Shown here one piece after another: positions 11,301 through 22,317 of a stretch of DNA of 64,000 nucleotides. The DNA lies in contig CM068583.1 of NCBI GenBank assembly GCA_035048485.1, positions 65,220,306 through 65,284,305 of the forward strand, read 5' to 3'. A model generated the notes under the pieces. The model did no database searches and was not told where the DNA came from. It worked only from the letters and a program-made list of their open reading frames with translations. This stretch comes from Pteria penguin. Its lineage: Eukaryota; Mollusca; Bivalvia; Pterioida; Pteriidae. Numbering within the stretch: the stretch's first letter is position 1; each line of letters starts with the position of its first letter. The translations under genes were made by a program, and so were the position numbers.

Positions 11301-13200
11301 ACTCACTTATGTTCGTCAGATATCGGAAGACAATCCGGTGAAAAAATACACATCATATCAACAGTCAATTTTTATATGGGTTATCGTTAAATGAAGTCAA
11401 TTAAAGACACCCAAAAATGTCGACGAGTGACGAGACTAATTTTATTTTAATTTTTGTTTCTTTCTTTCTTACTTTCTTTATTTTTTATTTTATTATTATT
11501 ATTAGATCTATTATTATTATTATTATTTTTTTTATTATTATTTTTTTAATCAGGGACAAAACCCAGAGTTCTCATATATGCACTACAAGGTGTTGTGGTT
11601 GAGCTTTTACGCCATCACAACAAAAATTTCTGATGTTCTAGTCTAATTTTTGTCGCATAAATAACAGCACACACGTTTATATCGATTGAAACATGGTTGT
11701 GTATTTTTGTAACCAAGATAAATGCATTTGATACACTATTTCACTCATTCAAATTTATGCGCCAGTCAACTTTCTATATCATCCTATATAACAAAATCTA
11801 AAATTTTAAGTCTATATTTCACAGATGCAAAGATACCATTTCTAGATTCCAAATATGTATTTCTTTTCTTTGTAAGTGTTTTTACCCCTATACTAATGTT
11901 CGTTCTACAAATTTCACTGGTACACAAATAAACCGGCGTATATTAACAGAGCCTCTTGTACATTTCACCGAAGTACACACTTTATGATACATCGATACAT
12001 GAAAATTATTACAAACATTTCTACACACTCCATTCTTACTTTTTCAATCAATTTTCTAACAAAAACTTCTGTACATAATTAGCATCATCATTTTCAGATA
12101 AACTATTAGAATATATGCACGTTATGATTTTGTGCACCAGATGCGCATTTCGACAACTTATATCTCCTCGGTGATGCTCATGGCCGAATGATAGGAATCA
12201 TAATAATATATAATAACTGAAGAGCAAATGAGCTTTTTAAAATTACAGTTAAGTCCTTTTCTTTAGTCTAAAATATTATAAAGGTGTTATTTAATTAGTT
12301 TCACACAATAATTTATCAAATAAAAAACTACAAATTACAAAATGAGTACAAAGTTCATTTCGAATTTCAATCTCCCTTCTAAACCACATTAAGATCAGAC
12401 CATTCCTTAACATAAACATTGAGTTAGACGTTTTGGCATACTGTACAAGTAGGATTCAATATACATTTTCTAATATTTTATCAACTAATTTTACACAGAA
12501 TACTAAACCATTTTTTCAAATAGATTAAGGATTTAGAGACATCATTTCGCAACTCGACCACCCCGTTACATTAAAGTGATACCGAATGGTCCGTATAGTC
12601 ACGGTGAACTCATACGATAGGATCTTTTTCTTTAACACCAAAGCTTCAAAACATCACCCTTTCATTGGTATAATATATACTTAATGGTCTCCATTTTGTA
12701 TCAAATCTACTTTAAAAAGTTAATAATTATCGCAAATCCCTCGTCGACACTTTCTGAACTCATACGATGGATTCGTTTTCATTTTAGCTAATCATTTCTC
12801 ACTATTATTGTATAAATACACCGTCCTTCAATTTGAAGTCTTGATTTTGAACAACCATTTTGAAAGATGATCACCCGACCCTCCAGATTACACATGCAGA
12901 TTTTCGGTGTGTTCCCGATTCGCCTACTCGCTTAAAATAACATCTACTGTTTTTAATATAGCAACTTCTTGCGAAATGAACCATTTTTCCTAGACACAGC
13001 TTCCCACAATACCACAAACATCTTAAAGAAAACACGTTTAGTTTTTATTTTATTCAGTTCTTTTTTGTTCCTTTTTAGTTCACCTCCTCTTCGACATTCC
13101 AGGTTGTCGTCGTGAGGAGGCTTGCAGGCTTTTCCCTTCACCATCAGGGTGACACTGTAAAAAAAATCAATATACTCTTGTACAAAACAAACATCATTAT
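11301..13200. other. AT-rich intergenic sequence, no gene
   Basis: No coding exon could be supported. Simple (tta)n runs lie at about 11,490-11,550. Open frames of up to 84 codons are low-complexity or randomly composed. Confidence 0.45.
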
Positions 13201-13205
13201 ATCTC

Positions 13206-13275
13206 ACTAGTGTAAAGGATTACACGCTCTCTCTATTTAGACTGAGAGATTCGGGTTCGATTCCCGAGAGAAATT
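13206..13275 (+). repeat. tRNA-like SINE head with A and B boxes
   Basis: An A box (TAGTGTAAAGG, 13,208-13,218) and a perfect B box (GGTTCGATTCC, 13,254-13,264) sit about 35 bp apart, as in tRNA genes. The stem sequences do not pair well enough for a functional tRNA, so a SINE head is more likely. Confidence 0.55.
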
Positions 13276-13469
13276 ACCAATAACGTGGCATAGTGAAACT
13301 ATATACATAACATCCCCTTTTTGACATATAAAAATGTGACCATCTGCGCATTCCCTACTACGCATCTCCCATTCTGCGCATCATCTCCCACGCACATCCC
13401 ATTTTGCGTATCTCCTCCTACATATCTACGAATCGTCTATCCACATCCCAATATCTAAACCTATTCCGG

Positions 13470-13475
<6 letters not shown>

Positions 13476-13503
<28 letters not shown>

Positions 13504-13514
13504 GCGCGCGCGCA
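13476..13514. repeat. (AC)n-(GC)n microsatellite
   Basis: An (ac)n run is directly followed by cgcgcgcgc. Alternating purine-pyrimidine of this kind favours Z-DNA. Confidence 0.9.
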
Positions 13515-14339
13515 GAAAAATTCCGGTCTAAATAAAAATAGCTGTTTTTGTTTTAACAATGGACTTCATCCCAAATCTGTTCGATGAAAAAAATTGGGGT
13601 TTTATTTACAATGTATCTACTACAGATACGATTTATAAAGTGCAATAAATATTTCTGATCTTAGCACATGTAATGCTACACTTAAATGCATAGTATAATT
13701 CAGGGTTTTTTTTACCAAGTAACGTTACCCAGTTACATAAAACTTTGAAAAAATCCGCAAATTATCATATCAAACTGAAATAAAAATTCTGTTTGTCAGA
13801 ATTGATATTTTATATTTATGCAGCACTGCAGCATTCAGAACTTGTTTGGTATGATGACATATTATCTGTAAGACATTATATATTTCTTTACATAACGTGT
13901 ATTCCTATAACTTTTCGTGTCTATTAACGTTGCTTAAGGCAATACCTTGTGTATATATGGTATTAATGTAATACTTAATTAGGAGATAACATACTTGTGT
14001 TTTCAAATTTACGGCACGTAATCGGTAGTTTACAAGTCGCAGAATGAGTTTTTGATTTTATTGATTTATTCATGCATATTATGCGCGCGCATTACAAAGT
14101 ACTTCGCATTTAAGTCTTCAATAAACAATGAAAAGGTATGATTGAATTGAAACTATTTCATTCATCTTGAAAACAAAACCATCGATATTTTGCTGTCCAT
14201 GACATTTGTGTCGTCTGCACGGCTGTTGGGCCTATCTTTACGAAAAGTATCAAGCGTATCTGGGGTATTAAAGAAAGCATAAAAACGTCTGATGTCCATC
14301 AAAATTAAAAATTAGATTAACTCAAAATGTGTGTATATT
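13515..14339. other. AT-rich intergenic sequence, no gene
   Basis: Nothing recognisable beyond A/T runs; no supportable exon on either strand. Confidence 0.4.
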
Positions 14340-14344
14340 AACGA

Positions 14345-14480
14345 CATCGTGCTTGATCCACTGCTGGAGTACATTTTTAACTTGGGGGAAACAATGTTAC
14401 ATACAATTTTTTAACTTTCTTTTACAACTTTATTGTCGTTGTATGAAATTGAACACAAATTTCAAACAATTAAACATTTA
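14345..14480. repeat. Dispersed repeat copy, also present at 25.06 kb
   Basis: gcttgatccactgctggagt, acttgggg.aaacaatgtta and gtatgaaattgaacacaaat recur in the same order at 25,068-25,180. The copy at 25 kb lies just upstream of a minus-strand LINE ORF, so this may be LINE untranslated sequence. Confidence 0.65.
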
Positions 14481-14924
14481 TCTCAGTATGAATATACACA
14501 GCAATATGAAATTGACATATAAATAACATTAAAGATCTGAAAACAAGTAAACTAATACTTATTTTAATTCATCTCTCTATATATTAATGACATTGCAATC
14601 GTTAAGAGTTGTAATTAACTGCATACTCAAGATAGAAAATTTATATACAAAAGTACAAATTAAGTAACAATAAAGACAAATGATTACAGTGGAGGGATAA
14701 TGAAAATATAGACGAATAGATATGTTTAGAGGAAGAAAATATATATATACATAGCATCCATTGGGGGAAAAATAGATTTTTTAAATAAAATCGACAAATA
14801 GCATTTTATCTATTTAGATAAAAAATAGTGTTGACAACATAGTGGGTAAGTTATGCATTACTATGCGTTACTGAAACGCTTGGACTTTTTCAAAAATTCG
14901 TGCACAACGCTAAAGGTGTGTTCA

Positions 14925-15436
14925 TTAACATTTGTTGGGGAAAGCATATTGCCGTAGAGGAGAGTGTGTAAAGTTTTGTCGTGTACGTAAGCGTGCTATA
15001 GTCAGAGATCGCGTGTCATTATATAGTGGACATTCTAGAAGGTAATGTTTTGTGTTTTCGATGCTACCACATTCGCACAGAGGTCTCGGTACTATGTTGC
15101 ATTTAAATAAATGAGAATTGAGTGAACTGCATTCGGGTCTTAATCGAGAATGGATTATTTGGTTTAGTCGTGTGCCGGAATTGAAATACGAAGGTGGGGG
15201 AGTTACATCACGGTTTAGATATCTTTTCAATGCTGCTTTTGACGGATTATTTCGGACTTCACTGGGAATTTCATTCCACGAGGATATGACTGAACTAAGA
15301 AGGAACATTGATAGAAAGAGATGTTACATTGAGGCGGGACTAAATTAGTACTATTGCGGGTGTTTCTTCCATGTATTTTATAGGCACTACGCGGAACCAG
15401 GGCAGTAAGGTAGCCCGGAGCAAAGTGATGGTACAT
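14925..15436 (-). pseudogene. LINE ORF2 C-terminal remnant
   Basis: Read on minus, the segment begins in one frame (YHHFAPGYLTALVPRSAY, 15,436 onward) and continues after a frameshift in another (SSVISSWNEIPSEVRNNPSK through LCECGSIENTKHYLLECPLY, ending at 14,925). A trpWN.LP-like motif followed by CxCG...H-LLECP is the hallmark of the C-terminal end of APE-type non-LTR ORF2 proteins; a similar motif (CSCGAMETTTHYLLKC) ends the plus-strand LINE at 34.8 kb. There is no endonuclease or RT domain nearby, so it is a 5'-truncated, frameshifted copy. Confidence 0.75.
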
Positions 15437-16950
15437 TTTATGAATAAAATAAGTTTATGTTTTATTCGTCGGTGTTTTAAAGTTTCCCAACCAGATTATA
15501 AACAGTAGCAAATTGATGTAACATACGTACAAGCTTAGCTTTTAAAAAAGCTTAGAATGCAAACCCTGTAGCATTTTTAATTGCGAGGAAAATGGTACTT
15601 GTGGGTCAGTTTGAAATGAAGACCCTTTTGTATGATGTTAGCTAGGTTGTTGTCTAAATAATAGTTAATACCTCCTTTCTAATGTTTATTTATGTTTAGG
15701 GTTGGGAAAGCTGACCATATAGGTCGGGATGTCACCGTTTAGACATTTCGAACACCCTAATGTACAGTTAGACATGGAAGAAATCATACAAACTACGCAG
15801 TACTTGCTCCACCAACTTCAACACCTAAAGAACACAAACTCCCCGTCGAGGCCTCTTGTGCCCAAATAATCGCTGGGGAAGTTTGCATAAGTACAAAGAA
15901 TGTTACAAACTGCGCAGTAATTGCTCCACCAATTAAACTGCTAGAAATTCCTGATACTCCGCCTTCATTTACTCGGAACTTTTCGAGATTTTCTGTGGCC
16001 AGATAATGTACATACGCTAAAAGGTACGAAAATCTAATTAGTATTACGCGGGAAAATTCTGTTGGATTATACCACTGCTGCCGTGGGAAAGGTTACACGA
16101 ATGTTGATTTCCAAAATATGAATATCCTTCATATTTATACATGTTTATGTGGCATCCACTAATTTATCTAAAAATAAGTATTTTAAAGTATTTTTTAATT
16201 TTTAGAATACATAGCATGTAAGATTTATTTATCATTTATATGCATTCACAAAAGAAAATCACCCCCAAGTCATAATGTCTATCCTATTAAAAGCTCTATG
16301 CTCATATACTCCTCTCTGCGTTTGTAAGTACGGTAAATACTATTCGTTTGGAACGCTCAACTGTAACATTGATTTAGTAATGAGCATTGCCTTTGAAAGC
16401 AAGGGTATTCTTCTTTATTCCTATTCCTTTTAAGCGCATTAGAAATATCGATGTCATGGACAATGCAAAACTTATACTGTCTGACCTCGTAAAGTAAAGC
16501 AACTACTTTTTTTAGGCTATGTTTTCCCAGCATGCAGCATAATCGTGTCGCACATGCGCATTTCCAGATTAGACAACAACGTAATATGCAAACCCCCGAC
16601 GGGGTTTGCAATGAGAGTATCGTTTGTACTGAAGGTAATTGCGTTGTGAAATAATTAATTAAAAACTAATTACCACTCTCCACTTATGTGTGTTTTATAA
16701 CAAACTTGCATCAGTATTTCCTTCTTATATCGCACAGCTTTTACAAGTTGCTATCTTCACAATCATCAGACAGGAGATCGAATTGAAGATTAGACAGCTC
16801 GTCCAGAACATCAGCAACATTTACATCCGCGGTGTATTCATTCAAATTAATTTTACTCTGAATCAATGCACGACAACTAAAAGCAGTTTACAGATAACAT
16901 TTAAAATTTAACATCATAACAATGGGTTACATTACTATGGCACACAAAAT
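15437..16950. other. Intergenic sequence, no gene
   Basis: No supportable exon. A weak internal repeat (acaaactacgcagtacttgctccaccaa near 15,788 and acaaactgcgcagtaattgctccaccaa near 15,905) suggests an old about 117-bp duplication. Confidence 0.45.
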
Positions 16951-16952
16951 TA

Positions 16953-16953
16953 A

Positions 16954-17030
<77 letters not shown>
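16953..17030. repeat. (TAA)n microsatellite
   Basis: About 26 uninterrupted taa triplets. Confidence 0.97.
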
Positions 17031-17033
<3 letters not shown>

Positions 17034-17104
17034 GCACAATAAATATAATGATGACAAAATAAATCGTTAATAATTCTATATTAAATAAATTGAATAATTG
17101 TTTC

Positions 17105-17335
17105 ATTCAACTTTCTCTCTCTTTCTCTTTCTGTCTGTGTGTGTCTGTCTGTTTCTCATTATGTCTCAATTATTATGTATTACTATTTATTTTTTCTTTT
17201 TCTCTCCTCAAGTCCCTGTCTGCCTGTCTGTCTGCATCAATATTTTTTCATTCGTTTGTGTTTCTCTCCCTCATGCCATTTGTCTGTCTGTCTGTCTATT
17301 TGTCTGTGTCTGTCTTTTTCTATCCGTCTCTCTCT
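17105..17335. repeat. Pyrimidine-rich (tctg/tctc)n tract
   Basis: Degenerate ctgtctgtctg and tctctctc runs. All three plus frames are open because stop codons are rare in pyrimidine-rich DNA; the Leu/Ser/Phe/Cys-rich translations are shadows. Confidence 0.85.
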
Positions 17336-17464
17336 CTTAATATTATACAGCTTACCGCAAAAGTAATGTAATAAAATGAGAACAATCAATATTTACAATT
17401 TTAAATGTATTATTGAAATTTGGTCATTGCGAATGAAAAGAAATATATTAAAATTGTAGACAAC

Positions 17465-19390
17465 ATGTCCAGAAAGTGCGGTTGCCTACAACATGAAGCA
17501 AACTCCAAGGTAGAAAGTTTTTTTTTAATTGACATAAGGCATAAGACTATATCTAAGTCTACCATATCAGCTCTACTTGGTAAAAGAAGAGTCAACTTAC
17601 TGTGTTCTTTGTGTGTATCTAAACAAATGTCCGCCAAAGAAAGTGAAAAGCAGTGAATGTGACAAAGTGTTGCAGTTAATAAAAGATGGGGCCTTTGATG
17701 CAGATGATCTGTGCAGCATAAATAATTGTATAGGTAAGTATATTTCAAAAGATATTTCAACTGACATTGATAACATAAGTTCTGTATATAAAGATGACAC
17801 ATTGCTGTCCATTTTCAACGCGGGGCAGTGGCTGGAAGAAAGAAACAAAGTATTAGTGTCTTTTTTGAAAGGTTCGTGTGGTTTGTCTGCACAAGAAGAT
17901 TTCACAAAGGAGAGGACTCTATGCTTGGTATCAGCAGTAGATTGCATATGCCAAGCTCAAAGAATGCGCCTGGTGACTCCTTTACATTTCATGCATAATC
18001 TTGTTTTATATCACGTATCAGGAAGCAAAATTTTATGCAATCTTATGAGTCAATTTTTGCCACCAGACTCGTACCAAACAATACTACATAGGTTGATTGA
18101 ACGAAATACAGTGCCCCTCTGCAACCCACCAGCCACTAAGGTAGTAACATACTTCGATAATAACCAGGTGCTCATAAAAATTTGGAGTGTGAGAGTTGAG
18201 GCCAAAATGGTTGTAAGTGTCATAACATCAATCATGCACCTTTTTCCACCACAGCCCTCCCGCCTTCAGTATGATGTATCACTTCCACCCCCTCCTGGTT
18301 GTATCGACCGAACATAGATATGCAGCTGTTAAATGACAAAATCAATGCTCTTTTGCTAAAAGCAGACATCACTTTTCAGCGACTGAGAAATTCGTTCTTA
18401 AGCCACAGGATAAAGAAGGTCCTCGAAGAGCAAGTCCACAGTTGAAATGAGGTTCGTGATCACATTGATGACTCCTGTGAACCACTTTCAAATACTGATG
18501 AACTGGGCAATCTTTATGATGAGGGTGTTGCAAGTCACCATGACCAGCTCGGTCAAACAAAAACATCTATGAGTGACCCAGTAATGGTAAATCCATGTTC
18601 ATATGCTTCCGTTAAGCAGGTACTTGAATCCATTAATGAGAAATGTCAGGTAAATGGAGACAGAAAGTGGAGCATTGTTAGATGTGACGGCCTTCCTTGC
18701 ACTCTGGGCTCTCGGATCACCGAGAAAGATGTCCGCTTACAAAATTTGGTCATGAGCCCAGGTTTAGGGCATTTTGAAATTAATATGACCAAAGCATGTT
18801 TTAAGCATTTGTGGATCCCTGTGATAGAGGAATTAGCCAAATTACTAAATTTCCGTTCACAGGAGGCTCTTGATGCTTGCAGAAACGCTTATAATCATCA
18901 TAAATCCTGACAAATTCTTTCTATTTTTTTCTTTGGTACTTGTGATGAACTGATTATCCCATACGTCCGCCATGCTATCATCAATAACCAGCAACCAACC
19001 CTCACTGGATTTTACACATACATGTCTGAAAACAAAAACCAGAACTATATTTTCTTTAAAGATTCGATATTAACTTATTTGTTCGCTCTTATCTTATTCC
19101 AGGTCGGCATCAAACGTAACAACAGTGATGCCATCATAGCAGTCTGAGGCCGTATGAAGTTTGCGCCACTATTTTACATTCTCCATATGACGTTTTATCA
19201 AGACACAGAGTTCAGAGACCTAAAAACAAGAGTGCTCATGCCTGAGGAATTGAAAACATGGTGGGAAAGCCATGAGTCTTTTTCTGTGTCTGGGTCCCAC
19301 ACAAAAGGAGAGGGCGGTAATTTCATTTTGGAAGGGCGCAATAAACAGACCAAGCAATGGATGCCTGCAGGTGTTCCAGACGAAAAATAG
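17465..19390 (+). pseudogene. Decayed multicopy transposon-type ORF (DUF6589-like, tentative)
   Basis: A long coding-like stretch is broken by one frameshift near 18,300 and in-frame TGA codons near 18,446, 18,908 and 19,145. The first part (from about 17,577) includes QWLEERNKVLVSFLKG and the motif VTYFDNNQVLIKIWSVR. After the shift, SYASVKQVLESINEKC, WSIVRCDGLPC, GHFEINMTKACFKHLWIPVI, AYNHHKS, FQVGIKRNNSDAI, EELKTWWESHESFSVSG and GEGGNFILEGRNKQTKQWMP follow in one frame. I recognise this motif order from large multicopy families of uncharacterised proteins in corals and bivalves, probably encoded by a mobile element; the DUF6589 label is from memory and uncertain. The C-terminal part seems to continue at 20.4 kb. 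No terminal repeats were found. Confidence 0.6.
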
Positions 19391-19397
19391 TTAAAAT

Positions 19398-19503
19398 TAG
19401 TTAATTGTTAAAATTATTTCATTTACACATCTTTAAAAGTAGATTTAACACTGCAACTGTCTGTCGTTAACTCTGAATGGAGTCCACCTTCCGTCTCAAA
19501 ACA
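19398..19503. repeat. Direct repeat, copy 1 (~107 bp)
   Basis: Shares ctgaatggagtccaccttcc, gcaactgtctgtcg and attatttcatttacaca with copy 2, 652 bp downstream, at about 90% identity by eye. On minus, both copies keep the frame FETEGGLHSE open, hinting at duplicated terminal exons. Confidence 0.75.
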
Positions 19504-19997
19504 TATCTGTTTCTTTATCGCCTTTAAAAATTACTTGACATGGTCTACATTTATCATTTTCATTTTCAGTGATTTTGGCCCTCCTTTGTCGTCTTTTCCT
19601 TGGTATAGGCTCTAAAAATAAAAGTAATAATATTAATACTCTTTAATATACCCTGCATTTCACAAACCGTATCCATCTTTCATGTTCATTCCTTTATGGC
19701 GCGCTTGTCTTGAACAAAAGCAGAAGTGCATTAAGCGTTATAATATACTGAACTGTTTCTGATCAAAGAAATGCGGATATTGTTATATGAAAAAAGTAAA
19801 CATTAAACTCAACTGATATATAAATTTAATGGCAAAAATATCAGACTTGCCTTCCAAGACATCATTCTGCACTTCAACTTGTTGTTCTGTCAGTTCCTCA
19901 GCCGACACTGGTTTTGGTGATGGGAACACCGGTTCCTCGGGACCTGGTGAATCCTTGGCTGGATGCAACGGCACAGTGTCGTTGTTGTTGTTTTCAT
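19496..19997 (-). CDS. Antisense two-exon ORF with a GC-AG intron (hypothetical)
   Basis: On minus, an acceptor (ttttttatag) opens an exon at 19,997-19,851 rich in Pro/Glu (PLHPAKDSPGPEEPVFPSP). It ends at a GC donor (GAAG|gcaagt). The next acceptor (tatttttag) opens 19,611-19,496, which reads PIPRKRRQRRAKITENEN, then CRPCQVIF, and a TGA. Phases match across the intron. The basic PRKRRQRRAK run looks like a nuclear localisation signal and CxxC may bind metal. The first exon begins in phase 2, so an upstream exon is missing or unrecognised. It lies antisense inside the decayed transposon-type gene. Function unknown. Confidence 0.35.
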
Positions 19998-20048
19998 CTA
20001 TAAAAAAGTAATGTAAAACTTTATAACAAAGTAAACTACCAACAAAAA

Positions 20049-20156
20049 TTAATTAATTGTTAAAAATATTTCATTTACACACATTTAAAAGTAGATTTTA
20101 CACTGCAACTGTCTGTCGCAAACTCTGAATGGAGTCCACCTTCCGTCTCAAAACGG
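20049..20156. repeat. Direct repeat, copy 2
   Basis: Partner of the repeat at 19,398-19,503. On minus, an open frame through it (IKELHSLTRTETYVRFETEG, following a possible ttttaag acceptor) ends at a TAA in the repeat. Confidence 0.75.
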
Positions 20157-20431
20157 ACATACGTTTCCGTTCTTGTTAAAGAATGCAGTTCTTTAATCTT
20201 AAAATAAATACGTAATAAATGACAATTCATATTAACTTAGCAACATCAACAAAGTATAACATATGCGTTATATATCCATATATTAAAAAAGCCATCAAAT
20301 TAAATTACATCAATCATCATCAATATATAACAAAATAATTAACCTTGATCCCTTAATTAATTAATTGAATTGAATTTTTTTCGAAAAAGATTCGCCAAGC
20401 CATTACGGGAAAAGATTCATCTCCCAGCAGC

Positions 20432-21131
20432 ATGAAAATAAATTTAACGAAAGAAATACATATGTGGAGGAAGAAGCTCCGAATATCAAATTACATATCA
20501 TCCAGTGATGAGAGATCTCGTATCAGCCTCTCCGGGTGCGAGTTAGATAAAGACTTGCATAACTTTGCAGCAAAAGCCAAAGGAAACAGGCTTATGTACT
20601 TTGAAAATGCGACACGTGGAATTCAACCAGGTACTTCCTACTATATACGAGGGTTTTAATATTAAAAAAAAAAACCAAAAATTAAATTAAATCTAAATTT
20701 GTGCTCTATTTTGAGTGTTTTCGTTAAACACAGTTATTTGCAATTTTGGACGGTATCTGACGTAAAACAATTATTTTTATAAATTTCCTATGAAAATGTC
20801 ATTTGTAGACTATCATCTCCATGAGTTTTAGATCAGTTTCCATAGAATTTGATGACGTCATTAGTATCTTACGTCATATACCGTCCCAAATAGGAATTAA
20901 TTCTGTATAACGAAAAGACCTAATTACAATAACAAATTTCACATTTCCCTATAGAGAGCAGCTTCAATTAATATTTTTTATATCTATTGACACCTGCATA
21001 ACTCTTAATAAAGTTATACGTACACATCAAGACTAAGGATGGGAAATTTGATAACATTTGTTATTACTACAGGCAAGGGAAGGGCACTTGTTCCCGTGTT
21101 CATAAAAGTAGAAGAAATGCAAATACCATGA
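20432..21131 (+). CDS. Candidate C-terminal exons of the transposon-type gene
   Basis: Exon A (20,432-20,630) reads IHMWRKKLRISNYISSSD, then SLSGCELDKDLHNFAAKAKG, and ends CCA G|gtactt. Exon B starts after ttattactacag at 21,073, in matching phase, and reads GKGRALVPVFIKVEEMQIP then TGA. Its ...F...A..N.L.YF...VPVF pattern resembles the C-terminal end I associate with the same multicopy family as the ORF at 17.5-19.4 kb. The ATG is probably internal to an exon and not a true start. Moderate to low certainty; a donor at ATAAAA|gtagaa could instead lead to the exon at 21,206. Confidence 0.4.
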
Positions 21132-21205
21132 TAAAACAAAGAAAACAAAGTTGGAATTCACGAAAATAATAGAAAAAAATAATTCAACAAATAAGGGACT
21201 TACAG

Positions 21206-21631
21206 CAAGAGCAATGTGCCAACATGCTGCACGAAATGTATTTGCGTGAAAAAATAAATACAGGGGGAAAGGATGGATTATTGGAATTTTATAAAGAGGT
21301 TATGGAGGCACTGGAGGACGCGACAGAAGCAGCATCTATTGGTATTTATCACTTGCCATTTTTACAATAGTATTTTTCCTTTTATAAAACGTTGAAGCTC
21401 TTTTGCGTGCCTCCGTTATGTATGTAAGCGATACTTTTCCTCTTCTTGATGCTCCCCTTTTTAACTGTCCCGGTGTATTTTTACCTGGATTAAATGGTCT
21501 CTGTCTTTTCTGATTTTCTTCCTGAATTTAAAATTTTAAAGCATTTTAAAGCCATAATACCTCCAGTAAAACATAAAAATGTACCTTTTTATCCTTCATC
21601 CTCAGATACCGACGAGGATGACGATGAATAA
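21206..21631 (+). CDS. Two candidate terminal exons, acidic C-terminus
   Basis: After a ggacttacag acceptor, 21,206-21,341 reads QEQCANMLHEMYLREKINTG and LEFYKEVMEALEDATEAASI, ending G|gtattt. After ccttcatcctcag, 21,606-21,631 completes the codon and reads DTDEDDDE then TAA. Phases agree. The peptide is helical and acidic; family unknown. It may belong to the gene immediately upstream. Confidence 0.4.
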
Positions 21632-22317
21632 CACGAACAGGAATAAAACTCAAATTAACAACAGTCACAACTGAATTGGTAATATTTAAAATATATATAT
21701 ACAGTAACATATAGATTTTTTATTTTTGTTTTACAATTTATGTGCAAGACATATAATATCTTAAATACATAAATTTGTGTAAATTGATACCAATTTATAA
21801 TACGACAAGATATTTTCATCATTAAGTATCATAATTTAATATGTTTATATTTCATTGTTATATTGTTCAACACTTTCATCTTCAATATATTAAGTACGAA
21901 ATGTTAGCTAGGTCGAAACAACTCGTGCAGTGATGCTGATTTTTTCATTATTTTCGGGTCCATTGTTGAAAATAAATGTTTTCAAGAATAGAAGTCAGCG
22001 GGAATTTCTGTGCTTCAGCCCTGTGCAGAATTAGAAGAAAGAATAGTAAGAGGTTGACATGCAATGTGCGTTTTACATATAATCTTAACAAACGTATGAA
22101 AAAGATATGCATAACAAAATGCAATTGCACCCAACCGTCTAGGTGGGCAGGTTGCAAGCGGGATCGAACAACAAACAATGTCACCTTACCATGATTGTCG
22201 GTTTTTAGCGCATGCACAGGAATCGGAAGTTTGCTTCATATCCTGTCCATAGCAATAGCTATATGTAGCTATAATAGCCTTATATAGGTATAATAATATA
22301 ATATAATATAATATTAT
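21632..22317. other. AT-rich spacer, no gene
   Basis: No supportable exon. A short (ataat)n run lies at about 22,287-22,316, just beyond the 3' end of the minus-strand LINE, and could be part of its tail. Confidence 0.4.

Noticed and set aside
13206..13275. Functional tRNA gene
   Set aside because: A and B boxes are good but acceptor and anticodon stems do not pair convincingly.
17090..17371. Three overlapping Ser/Leu/Phe-rich frames resembling membrane proteins
   Set aside because: Pyrimidine-rich simple sequence; all frames open together.
17597..17947. 116-codon minus-strand frame opposite the decayed transposon-type ORF
   Set aside because: Antisense shadow of a better-supported plus-strand frame with family motifs.
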